Shown piece by piece: positions 16,702 through 24,361 of a DNA stretch of 64,000 nucleotides. Position 1 is the first letter of the stretch, and each line of letters opens with the position of its first letter. The stretch is from Acidobacteriota bacterium (GTDB lineage: Bacteria > Acidobacteriota > Blastocatellia > Pyrinomonadales > Pyrinomonadaceae): assembly GCA_016718135.1 (NCBI GenBank), contig JADKEF010000002.1, positions 11,201 through 75,200 of the forward strand, read 5' to 3'. A program made the position numbers and the translations under genes. Under the pieces are notes generated by a model that searched no databases, was not told where the DNA came from, and worked only from the letters and a program-made list of their open reading frames with translations.

Positions 16702-17734
16702 ATGAAACTTGGTAATTTCCCCGTTGTATTTTTTACGGTAATTTTCGTCGCGATTGCCTCAGTAGCTCAAACGGGTTTCAAATCGCCGCAGCAACATATT
16801 GCGGCAATCGAAGCGGGCGAACGCGAGATCGCCGCGGATCCGTGGAATCAGAGAGCCTATACAAACCACCGCCTAGCGCTTTATGACCTCGAGAAGGAAC
16901 GCAGGGCTGGACGGACCGGCCTGCCCGCGATCCAACCGTTTCTCGACAGGGTGTCGAAGGGTCATCCCAACAATATCTGCGTCGACTGGAGCATCAAATC
17001 CCTTCGTCCCTGGAAGAACCTCAAGGAATACGCGGATGCGGTCGAACTTTCGCTCCGTTCACATACCGATCGGCGCGGCGATACCTGCGCCGCCGATCTT
17101 GCAAAGGACGCCGGGATCATGCTGTCAAAGGACGGTCAGTACAAACGAGCCGAGGAATTCTTCGTAAAGCAAAAGGCTGTCGCTCCAAAGGACCCGTTCG
17201 TTGACGGTTACATACGCGAGGCAAAAGAAAAGGCCCACACAAAGATGATGCAGGACGTCGTGAAGATCGGAGCCGCCGAGGGCAGCAAAGAACCTAAGCT
17301 CGTTATCCTGCCCGACGGCGGTATCTACGTGGGCCAGGTGAATGCGGCGGACCGTCCTCATGGCAAAGGGCGGTATCAAGGCCAAAACGGCAACATCTAC
17401 GAGGGATCATTCTTTGACGGTCAGATGACGGGCTACGGCGTGTACAAATATACGAACGGCCGGAAGTATGAGGGCGAGTTTTACAAGACCAATTTCCACG
17501 GCAAGGGGCCGCTACGACGCGATGGAATGGGTCTACACCGGCGACTTCAACCTCACTAAAATGACTGGCAAAGGCAAACTGGTTTATGTGAGCGGGCCCA
17601 ATAAAGGCGAAGAGTACGAAGGCGATTTCCTCGATGGACAGATCCACGGCGAGGGCACGTACCGCCAGAAAGACGGCCAGGTCGTCTGGGGCACCTTCGA
17701 GAAAGGCCGTTTGGTGAAATCGGCAAAGTGGTGA
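16702..17734 (+). CDS. Exported MORN-repeat protein, one frameshift
   Basis: Signal peptide about 1-22 (ending ASVAQTG). A helical TPR-like region spans about 30-190 (HIAAIEAGEREIAADPWNQRAY, then AEEFFVKQKAVAPKDP). MORN repeats then run to the C-terminus: YVGQVNAADRPHGKGRY, YEGSFFDGQMTGYGVY, YEGEFYKTNFHGKG, YEGDFLDGQIHGEGTY, and VWGTFEKGRLVKSAKW. The first frame runs to a stop at 17559 with a non-MORN tail; the second frame continues MORN repeats to 17734. The switch falls at GGGG 17505-17508: with one G fewer the sequence reads HGKGRYDAMEWVYTGDF in one frame. I treat it as one gene of about 343 codons with a homopolymer error. MORN repeats often bind lipids or partner proteins; here the function is unknown. 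A TAGAAT lies 8 bases before the ATG and there is no clear ribosome-binding site. Confidence 0.8.
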
Positions 17735-17744
17735 AGCTTCGCAT

Positions 17745-19007
17745 CTATAACGATCCCAAGGACCGGATCCGTGACCGATCCAGAGAACCGCCTTTTACGA
17801 GCAGTTCAACCTCTTCCCTAGCCCAGGGCGAATACCCATTCGCTGGATCGGCGACCTCGACCACGAACTGCTCCCAGTCAACCCATTTCACATCATTGAC
17901 CTCTGCCGGATTTGGACGCGGCAAAGCGGACGCAAACCCCACAAACACCGGACAGATCTCATTCTCAACCACGCCGTCTTTTTCGGCTCGGTAGCGGAAA
18001 TCGGGGAGGATGAGGTGGAGTTTTTCTACTCGCATTCCGAGTTCGTATTTGAGGCGGCGGCGGGCGGCGGATTCGGTGGATTCGTGGAGCATGACGTGGC
18101 CGCAGCACGAGTTTGACCAGACGCCGGGCCAGGTTTTCTTGGTGAGGGCTCGCTGCTGTAGCAGCAATTCGCCTTTGTCGTTGAAGAGGAAGATAGAGAA
18201 CGCGAGATGGCGCTTGGTGTCTCCGTCATGAGCGGCGAGCTTGCGGCTCGTTCCGGTCGGCACGCCCGATTCGTCGCAATAAACGATCATGTCGTCAAAG
18301 GCGTAGTGATACTTGCTGTAAAACGCCGCAAGCAAAGCGATCACAACGATACCAATCGCTAGAGGCCAGTACATCCCTGAGAAAAACGCGATGAACGTCC
18401 AGAACGCGACAATAAAAAACGTGCTTGAGATCATTTGCGCCGGGGCGGGCAGCAAAGGTTTTTTGATCAGAGTAAAGGTCTCAAGCACGACGCCGGCAAT
18501 GGCCCCCGAAAACAGCCAGCCGACAAAATTCGAAACCGGAACGCCATAAAAAACTCCGCCGCCCTCGTACCGCCAAAACCCGATCTTCACCGCTCCGGGG
18601 TCTAGAACGAGATCGAAGACAACAAGCAGCACTGCCGTCAACACGATCCGAAGAATGCTGGCTACTAGCTGATAGCTAACAGCTAACGGCTTTGCTTCGA
18701 ACAACCGCCGGGCGATCGCATAGGCCGCTAAAACTAAAGGAGTCCAAGCCAGAAAAACCGTCCACGGCGTCAACCCAAACAACCGAAAACCGAGCAGACC
18801 AGAATACCCAAAATGCCCGTACGGAAAACCTGTGATGATAGCGCTCGTCTCGATCACCAAAGCCAAAACACCCAACGCTCCCCACAGCAGAAAAGCGTCA
18901 CGCCAACCAAGCCACCATCGCGTCGCCCAAAATGTCGGTGCCGCAAACAGGATGACGTTGATGCCGGACACCCAGGCAAGCGAGGGCGGAATGACGACAT
19001 TCGCCAT
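17745..19007 (-). CDS. Fusion of CruF-like carotenoid hydratase (DUF422) and type 1 isopentenyl-diphosphate isomerase
   Basis: About 420 residues from ATG 19007 (MANVVIPPS); the frame upstream passes through an inverted repeat and is rejected. Residues 1-265 form a seven- or eight-helix membrane domain of the carotenoid biosynthesis family (DUF422/CruF): FPYGHFGYSGLLG, VFDLVLDPGAVKIGFWRYEGGGVFYGVPVSNFVGW. Residues about 275-420 are a NUDIX-fold type 1 IDI: HLAFSIFLFNDKGELLLQQRA, TWPGVWSNSCCGHV with the catalytic Cys, RRRLKYELGM and ENEICPVFVG with the catalytic Glu. IDI interconverts IPP and DMAPP; CruF hydrates the psi end of acyclic carotenoids. The fusion joins precursor supply to a late carotenoid step. 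It is divergent from the UbiA gene and next to crtI/crtB. A word repeat (18661-18690) encodes LAVSYQLVAS inside the membrane domain. Confidence 0.88.
   Translation of the reverse strand: MANVVIPPSLAWVSGINVILFAAPTFWATRWWLGWRDAFLLWGALGVLALVIETSAIITGFPYGHFGYSGLLGFRLFGLTPWTVFLAWTPLVLAAYAIARRLFEAKPLAVSYQLVASILRIVLTAVLLVVFDLVLDPGAVKIGFWRYEGGGVFYGVPVSNFVGWLFSGAIAGVVLETFTLIKKPLLPAPAQMISSTFFIVAFWTFIAFFSGMYWPLAIGIVVIALLAAFYSKYHYAFDDMIVYCDESGVPTGTSRKLAAHDGDTKRHLAFSIFLFNDKGELLLQQRALTKKTWPGVWSNSCCGHVMLHESTESAARRRLKYELGMRVEKLHLILPDFRYRAEKDGVVENEICPVFVGFASALPRPNPAEVNDVKWVDWEQFVVEVADPANGYSPWAREEVELLVKGGSLDRSRIRSLGSL
18661..18690. repeat. Word-repeat arm (AGCTGATAGCTAACAGCTAA) inside the cruF-idi gene
   Basis: Three degenerate copies of the word AGCTRA lie in frame in a loop/helix of the CruF-like domain. 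The same AGC/TAG vocabulary appears in mutS2 at 7076-7103. Confidence 0.65.
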
Positions 19008-19010
19008 TTC

Positions 19011-19154
19011 GCCGGGAACGCAGCCGCCCTCGGCTGCAAACGCCGGTTCCTCCGGCGTGGAGGTACTATCAATTCTCACGTTGAAGCGTTCACCACGCGC
19101 ACCAGCGTCCCGAAGCGGAACGCTTTTGCAGTCGAGGGCGGCTGCGTTCCCGGC
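19011..19154. repeat. Inverted repeat, 30-bp arms, between divergent carotenoid genes
   Basis: Left arm 19011-19040 and right arm 19125-19154 are reverse complements at 29 of 30 positions, separated by 84 bp that includes a nested CGCCGG/CCGGCG hairpin. It fills the gap between the divergent cruF-idi and UbiA genes, so both promoters lie inside or beside it. Confidence 0.92.
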
Positions 19155-19165
19155 CGTAGGTTCGC

Positions 19166-19171
19166 TATACT
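19166..19171 (+). promoter_or_regulatory. -10-like TATACT seven bases before the UbiA start
   Basis: TATACT followed by CTCCTCG and the ATG at 19179 gives no room for a leader or ribosome-binding site, so the transcript would be leaderless. The -35 would fall inside the right arm of the inverted repeat. Confidence 0.4.
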
Positions 19172-19178
19172 CTCCTCG

Positions 19179-20021
19179 ATGCATTTCCTCCTCAAAGTCA
19201 GCCGCCCGCGATTTTGGTTCTATATTTTCGGGCCGTATCTTGTCGGCCTGGTCGCGGCGGCCGAGACGCGAGGAGACTTGCTCGATTGGCGGTTCGCTCT
19301 GTTTGGGCTCTATTTTCTGCTGCCGGCAAACCTTCTGATCTACGGCGTCAACGATATTTTCGACTATGAGACAGACAAGCTAAACGAGAAGAAGAACGCT
19401 TACGAAACTCTCGTCGTCCCCGATCGTCGAAAGTCGTTGACGATTGCAATACTCACAACGAATATACCGTTCATAATCGCCTCGATCATTTTCGCTTCCG
19501 CAGCTTTACCTTCGCTCGTGGGCTTTCTGTTTTTTTCTATCTTCTACTCCGCACAACCCATTAGAGCGAAGACAAAGCCCTTTCTCGATTCAGCATTCAA
19601 CATCTTGTACGTCTTTCCCGGAGCGTTCGCCTATCAGATGGTTTCCAGCACTTTCCCACCAATCGGTCTAATGATAGCCGCCGGATGCTGGACTGCGGCG
19701 ATGCATGCGTATTCGGCGATCCCGGATATTGAGGCGGACAAGGCTGCCGGATTGAAGACCATTGCTACCGTCCTCGGCCCGTATGGAACGCTTGCCGCTT
19801 GTGCCATTCTCTACGCCGCGTCCGCGATTCTCTCGGCCGAACACCTCGGCATCGCAAGCTTCACGCTCGGCGGGGCATATATACTGTTGATGCTCGCCTC
19901 GGTGGCTTCGTATCGATCCGGCCGTCTTTTCAAACTCTACCGTGCTTTTCCGCTCATCAACATCGCCGCCGGTTTCGTGATTTTCTGGAACGTAGCATTG
20001 TCAAAACTGCTCCCTTTGTAA
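19179..20021 (+). CDS. UbiA-family prenyltransferase, lycopene-elongase type
   Basis: 280 residues from ATG 19179. It has eight or nine hydrophobic helices and both Asp-rich motifs of membrane prenyltransferases: NDIFDYETDK near residue 60 and IPDIEADKAAG near 185. The order and spacing suit the lycopene elongase/CrtEb branch of UbiA enzymes, which add C5 units to lycopene. This is supported by its neighbours (CruF-like/IDI, phytoene desaturase, phytoene synthase); menaquinone or heme prenyltransferases would not usually sit here. If correct, it makes C45/C50 acyclic carotenoids from C40 lycopene with DMAPP from the adjacent IDI. Ends 5 bp before the convergent crtI. Confidence 0.85.
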   Translation: MHFLLKVSRPRFWFYIFGPYLVGLVAAAETRGDLLDWRFALFGLYFLLPANLLIYGVNDIFDYETDKLNEKKNAYETLVVPDRRKSLTIAILTTNIPFIIASIIFASAALPSLVGFLFFSIFYSAQPIRAKTKPFLDSAFNILYVFPGAFAYQMVSSTFPPIGLMIAAGCWTAAMHAYSAIPDIEADKAAGLKTIATVLGPYGTLAACAILYAASAILSAEHLGIASFTLGGAYILLMLASVASYRSGRLFKLYRAFPLINIAAGFVIFWNVALSKLLPL

Positions 20022-20026
20022 ACTCC

Positions 20027-21533
20027 TTACAATGAGGTCATCGGCTCTGCGGACGTAATCCCATGCACACGTTTGTAAGCGAGTTCCGCGCTGATCAGAC
20101 ATATCTGCGTCCCGATGCCCGGATTCGTTCCCGCACCGACATAAAACAGATTCTCGACCTTCTTCGACTTATTCTTAGGCCGAAATATCGCGGTCTGCCT
20201 TAGCGTATGAGCGAGACCGAGTGCAGAGCCTTTGAACGCATTGTAGTCAATTCCAAAATCCGCGACCGTGTAAATACGTTTATATTCGATCTTTTCGCGA
20301 AGACCCGGCAGGTTCATTTCCGTTTCCATCAACGCCAAAACGCGATCGGCATACGCGTCCTTCTCAGCATCGGAGATCTCCAGTCCCGAAGCGATCGGCA
20401 CCAGAACAAACAAATTCTCCTTCCCCTCCGGAGCAACCGACGGATCGGTCACGCTCGGGGCACAGACATATAGCGACGGCTCGTCGGGCAGACGCGGGTC
20501 TTTGTATATGTCATCAAAATTCTTTCGCCAGTCTTCACTGAACAACAGATTGTGATGTATCAACGAAGGCAGCTTTTCGCTGACGCCGAGATACATGATG
20601 AACGCCGACGGGGCCATCGTGCGTTTTTGCCAGTACTTCTCTTTGTGCGTTTGCTGTGGAATGTCGAGCAGCTGCGTCTCGGTGAACCACATATCGGCGT
20701 TCGAGATGACAAGATCTGCGTCGATCACTTCGCCGCCTTCGAGTCGCACTCCAACCGCCTTTCCGTCGCGAACGATGATCTTCTCGACCGGTGAATTGGT
20801 CCGTAAAACCGCTCCATTCTTCTCCGCGATGTTCGACAAAGCCCTGATCAGCTCGTAAAAACCGCCCTGCGGATAAAACACTCCCTGGTTAAAGTCCATG
20901 TGCGACATCAGGTTGTACAGCGCCGGGGCTTCGTAGGGCGAGGTGCCGAGGAAGACCATAGTGTATTCCATCACCTGCTGCAGCTTTTTCGACGTGAAGA
21001 ACTTCGACACAAACTTATGCATCGTCGAGAAAACCGAAAGCTTTTGCCCCTCGGTCATCACGCGTTTGTTGAAAAAATCGAAGATCGTATCGTAATTCTT
21101 AAACATGAAGTGCTGCGTCGCGACTTCATATTGATATTCGGATTGTTTCAAATAAGCCCGCAGCTTATCACCCGCTCCCGGCTCGATCGCGTCGAAGGTT
21201 GCGGTGTCGATGTCGATATTTGAGTTGATATCCAGCGGATCGCCGTTGTTGCGAAAAAAGATGCGATACGAAGGGCCGAGTTTACGAGGTCAAGATGATC
21301 CTCGACCTTTTCGCCTACGAGATTAAAGTAATGCTCGAAGATGTCCGGTGCCAGATACCACGACGGCCCCATGTCGAACTTAAATCCGTCATGCTCCAGA
21401 AAATGTTCGCGCGGCCGCCGAGGTTCGCGTTTTTTTCCACGACGGTCACATCGTAACCCTTCCGCGCAAAAAGACCGGCGGCCCCGAGACCGCCGATTCC
21501 AGCTCCGATAATTACGAGTTTCTTACCTACCAT
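20027..21533 (-). CDS. crtI: Phytoene desaturase CrtI, two single-base frameshifts
   Basis: The start ATG at 21533 overlaps the crtB stop as TAATG. Residues 1-40 carry the FAD-binding dinucleotide fold KKLVIIGAGIGGLGAAGLFARKGYDVTVVEKNANLGGRAN. The frame then shifts near 21398 (a T run): the alternate frame reads EHDGFKFDMGPSWYLAPDIFEHYFN, which is diagnostic of CrtI. It shifts back near 21281 (an A run) into RIFFRNNGDPLDINS and continues to the end. The C-terminal part has the conserved desaturase tail (FYVGAGTNPGIGTQICLISAELA, where CrtI usually has GxxTxPGxGxP). Total about 502 codons, the normal length. It desaturates phytoene towards lycopene using FAD. Both shifts lie in homopolymers, so I annotate one gene. 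Confidence 0.9.
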
Positions 21534-22414
21534 TATTCGTACACACCAACCAACGCCTTCGCTGAAAGCCACATCTTCTGCTTAAAGTTCGTTCGAACGC
21601 GGCCCTTATAAACATTATAGTTTGCTCGCTCCACTTCGGCTAAGATCGCCTTGTAAAGAACGTAGGCGATGCGGACTGCGAGGCGGCCTCGCAAGGAAAG
21701 CATTGGAATGCCGATTAGAGCTTCACGGTAGATCTGGCGGTTTCGTTCTATTTGAAATTTCATGAACCGCACAAACCGCTCGTCGTGAACGCGATCCGAA
21801 ATATCATCAGACGATAAACCAAACCGCCGCAATTCCTCCTGCGGCATATAAACGCGGCCTAGTTCTTCGTAGTCCTCGCGAATGTCACGCAGGAAATTGG
21901 TCAACTGAAACGCATAACCGAGCTGCACCGCGTGTTTGAACGCCGCATCGCTCGAATATCCGACGATCCTCGTGACCATCAGCCCGATCACTCCGGCCGA
22001 GCCGTACATGTATTCTTCAAGCTCGGCGTAGGTCTGGTACGAGAATTTCTCCTCGTCCATGAACATCGACTTCAGAAAAGCCTCGCCGTCCTCGACCGGG
22101 ATCGAGAATTTGTGGAAGGTATGAACTATCGCGTTCATCACCGCATCGTCGCTGCCGCCCGCATTCATTGCGTTGAGCCAGTTTTGCCGCCACTCGTCGA
22201 GTTTCGCAAGAGTATCCTCCGTCGTACCTTTCGCCGGATCATCAACTATCTCGTCCGGAATACGTGCAAAAGCATAAATACAATAGATCGCGTAGCGAAC
22301 CTCCCGCGGAAAGAACTGCGTTGCGAAGTAATAACTCGTGCCGTAACGATTCGTGATCGCTTTACACTGAGCCACGCCTTCTGCGAGAAATTGCCTGTCC
22401 TGCCAGTCAGCCAT
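21533..22414 (-). CDS. crtB: Phytoene synthase CrtB
   Basis: 293 residues with the trans-isoprenyl diphosphate synthase fold of squalene/phytoene synthases: YGTSYYFATQFFPREVRYAIYCIYAFARIPDEIVDD (first Asp-rich motif D-E-I-V-D) and QLTNFLRDIREDYEELGRVYMPQEELRRFG (second motif). It condenses two geranylgeranyl diphosphates to phytoene. First gene of a two-gene unit with crtI. No GGPP synthase is present in the window. No ribosome-binding sequence is obvious before the ATG. Confidence 0.96.
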   Translation of the reverse strand: MADWQDRQFLAEGVAQCKAITNRYGTSYYFATQFFPREVRYAIYCIYAFARIPDEIVDDPAKGTTEDTLAKLDEWRQNWLNAMNAGGSDDAVMNAIVHTFHKFSIPVEDGEAFLKSMFMDEEKFSYQTYAELEEYMYGSAGVIGLMVTRIVGYSSDAAFKHAVQLGYAFQLTNFLRDIREDYEELGRVYMPQEELRRFGLSSDDISDRVHDERFVRFMKFQIERNRQIYREALIGIPMLSLRGRLAVRIAYVLYKAILAEVERANYNVYKGRVRTNFKQKMWLSAKALVGVYE

Positions 22415-22569
22415 AGGGTTAGTCGTTCAAGAATCCTTGTTCGCCGAAGAGCTCAATTTGGATTCACTATGTTTTGCGTCCCAGGATATCTGCATTAAGA
22501 ACCTTATTCACAAAAAATACAAGGGAGTTCGCCAGAAGCCGAAGATTTCAGAAATCGCGAACGATACGC

Positions 22570-22584
22570 GATAATCGCCCCTTA
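22570..22584 (+). promoter_or_regulatory. Candidate leaderless promoter of the NUDIX gene
   Basis: TTCAGA at 22547-22552, a 17-bp spacer, then GATAAT at 22570-22575 and the ATG 8 bases later. No ribosome-binding site lies between. Confidence 0.45.
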
Positions 22585-23114
22585 TGCCCGAGACCATCTC
22601 AAGCAAACACATCTACAAAGGCAGTATTTTCGACATTCGCGTGGACACCGTTCGCGAGGGTGAGCTCGAGTACGAACGCGATATCATCGCCCATCCGGGC
22701 AGCGGCGTGATCGTGCCCGTCTACGAAGACGGCACCGTTGCTCTAGTTCGCCAGTACCGTCACGCTGCTGGAAAATCTTTGCTTGAGATCCCCGCCGGTT
22801 CGCTCGACGAAGGCGAATCGCCCGAAACAGGTGCCCGGCGCGAGCTCGAAGAAGAGATCGGCGTGACCGCAGAAAATTTCGAACAGATCGCCGCATTCTA
22901 CGTCTCGCCGGGATTTCTGACTGAGAAAATGTTTGTATTCCTCGCATCCGGGCTTAAGGAAACGAGCCAATCGCTCGATGATGATGAGATCGTTGAGATC
23001 GAACGCATAAGTTTCGAGCGGGCGTTTGAAATGATCCGAAGTGGGGAGATCGAGGACGCGAAGACTATTGTTGGGCTGACGATTGCTGGTGCACGATATG
23101 GCCATGGGCTTTAA
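22584..23114 (+). CDS. NUDIX hydrolase, ADP-ribose pyrophosphatase type
   Basis: 176 residues. The NUDIX box is complete at about residues 72-94 (GSLDEGESPETGARRELEEEIGV, fitting GX5EX7REUXEEXGU). The N-terminal strands VRQYRHAAGKSLLEIPAG and the downstream FYVSPGFLTEKMFVFLA are typical of NudF/ADPRase enzymes, which split ADP-ribose to AMP and ribose 5-phosphate. It is not closely linked to the downstream ribosomal genes: 206 bp separate them, with repeats and a promoter between. Confidence 0.9.
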   Translation: MPETISSKHIYKGSIFDIRVDTVREGELEYERDIIAHPGSGVIVPVYEDGTVALVRQYRHAAGKSLLEIPAGSLDEGESPETGARRELEEEIGVTAENFEQIAAFYVSPGFLTEKMFVFLASGLKETSQSLDDDEIVEIERISFERAFEMIRSGEIEDAKTIVGLTIAGARYGHGL

Positions 23115-23200
23115 ACGCCCGCTTTAAACATGCAAATGCTTTAAATGCTTGTGCTGTTTTAAACACCCCGTATTAACCAAGTGCTTTAAACGAATGTAAT
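23115..23200. repeat. Word-repeat region (GCTTTAAA)
   Basis: Five or six degenerate copies of GCTTTAAAC/TGCTTTAAAT follow the NUDIX stop, with little inverted pairing, then a T-rich stretch ending in TTTTTTT near 23223. Confidence 0.75.
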
Positions 23201-23245
23201 TTAGTTTTAGGCATTTGTTTTTTTGAGCTTCCCTGCATTCCCAGC

Positions 23246-23274
23246 TTGACCTCGCCCCGGGACTTCGATATCCT
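23246..23274 (+). promoter_or_regulatory. Promoter of the ribosomal protein operon
   Basis: TTGACC at 23246-23251, a 17-bp spacer and TATCCT at 23269-23274. The expected start near 23281 leaves a leader of about 40 nt before rplM that holds a small GCAAA/TTTGC hairpin and a GT repeat. Confidence 0.7.
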
Positions 23275-23320
23275 ATGCGTTCGCATTTTTGCGGATATTT
23301 CTATTAGTGTGTGTGTGAAT

Positions 23321-23758
23321 ATGAGTACTACTTATTTTCCTAGCGGAAAGGGATTGGCTGAAAATCGTAAATGGTTGGTCGTGGATGCCAAGGGCAAGAC
23401 GGTTGGCCGTTTGGCGACTGAGGTCGCTCGCATTCTGTCGGGCAAGAACAACCCGGCTTGGACGCCGTTTCTCGATATGGGCGATCACTGTGTTGTCATC
23501 AATGCTCGTCATGCGGTCTTCACCGGTGCCAAAAATGACCAGAAGATCTATTACCGCCACACGCTGTATCCGGGCGGTTTGCGTGAGACGACCGTCAAAG
23601 AGATGTTCGAGAAAAAACCTGAAAAGGTCATCGAACTCGCGGTAAAAGGAATGCTGCCGAAAACAAAGCTCGGCAAGGCAATGGCAAAGAAATTAAAGGT
23701 TTACGCCGACGCGGAACACCGTCACATCGCGCAGAAACCGGAGGCGAGAGAAATCTAG
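23321..23758 (+). CDS. rplM: 50S ribosomal protein L13
   Basis: 145 residues from ATG 23321 (MSTTYFPSGKGLAENRKWLVVDAKGKTVGRLATEVA), the normal length. An upstream in-frame start at 23246 would run across the promoter and is rejected. Family landmarks are DMGDHCVVINA, YYRHTLYPGG and MLPKTKLGKAMAKKLKVYAD. First gene of rplM-rpsI-rpsB-tsf-pyrH-frr. No Shine-Dalgarno is visible. Confidence 0.98.
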   Translation: MSTTYFPSGKGLAENRKWLVVDAKGKTVGRLATEVARILSGKNNPAWTPFLDMGDHCVVINARHAVFTGAKNDQKIYYRHTLYPGGLRETTVKEMFEKKPEKVIELAVKGMLPKTKLGKAMAKKLKVYADAEHRHIAQKPEAREI

Positions 23759-23833
23759 TGAACAGCGAATGTGAATAGTGAACAGTCAAGATCTGCTCAC
23801 CGTTATTCACTATTCACCACTCACTATTCACTA
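23757..23833. repeat. Word-repeat hairpin between rplM and rpsI
   Basis: Left arm 23757-23787 has copies of GTGAATAGTGAACAG; right arm 23801-23833 has copies of TTCACTATTCAC. The arms pair over roughly 30 bp with bulges. The right arm ends 6 bases before the rpsI start region. Confidence 0.88.
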
Positions 23834-23839
23834 AAAGAT

Positions 23840-24232
23840 ATGGCAGACATTCAGTATTACGGCACTGGCCGCAGAAAGACTTCGACAGCACGTGTTTACC
23901 TCCGTCCGGGTTCGGGCAAGATCGTGGTGAACAAGCGTGATTTTGACACCTACTTCCCTAACGAAGCGTTGCAGATGATCATTCGTCAGCCGCTTCGCTT
24001 GACGGAGACGACCGAGAAATTTGACATTCTCGTCAACGTCGATGGCGGAGGCACGACCGGACAGGCCGGTGCGGTTCGTCACGGCATCACGCGTGCGTTG
24101 ATGGAATTCAACGCTGACCTTCGTCCTGCTCTTAAGAAAGCAGGCTTCGTCACACGCGACCCGCGTCAGAAAGAACGTAAGAAATACGGGCAGAAAGGTG
24201 CTCGTGCGAGATTCCAGTTCTCGAAGCGTTAA
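23840..24232 (+). CDS. rpsI: 30S ribosomal protein S9
   Basis: 130 residues from ATG 23840 (MADIQYYGTGRRKTSTARVYLRPG). Landmarks are NVDGGGTTGQAGAVRHGITRAL and the C-terminal KKYGQKGARARFQFSKR that reaches the P-site tRNA. The longer frame would translate the hairpin and is rejected. Confidence 0.98.
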   Translation: MADIQYYGTGRRKTSTARVYLRPGSGKIVVNKRDFDTYFPNEALQMIIRQPLRLTETTEKFDILVNVDGGGTTGQAGAVRHGITRALMEFNADLRPALKKAGFVTRDPRQKERKKYGQKGARARFQFSKR

Positions 24233-24236
24233 GAAG

Positions 24237-24298
24237 ATGGTTTTTGGTTTTGGGTTTTTAGCTTTTGCGAAAACCCAAAGCCGAAAGCCCAAAACCAT
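24237..24298. repeat. Word-repeat hairpin between rpsI and rpsB
   Basis: Left arm made of GGTTTTTGGTTTTGGG words, right arm AACCCAAA, GCCCAAAACCAT. Imperfect pairing over about 25 bp. It starts 4 bases after the rpsI stop. Confidence 0.82.
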
Positions 24299-24361
24299 TG
24301 GCGAGACATTTGGTTAAAATTGACCGATCCCGCCAAGTACATAAACCAGGAGAATAAAGTT

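Noticed and set aside
17480..17734. Programmed frameshift in the MORN gene
   Set aside because: The shift is at a plain G run without slippery heptamer or stem-loop, and similar shifts occur across unrelated genes.
18813..19178. N-terminal extension of the UbiA gene
   Set aside because: It runs through the inverted repeat and the promoter; family members start near MHFLLKVSRPRFW.
22474..22710. Plus-strand frame before the NUDIX gene
   Set aside because: Only an out-of-frame overlap with the NUDIX start; no coding features.
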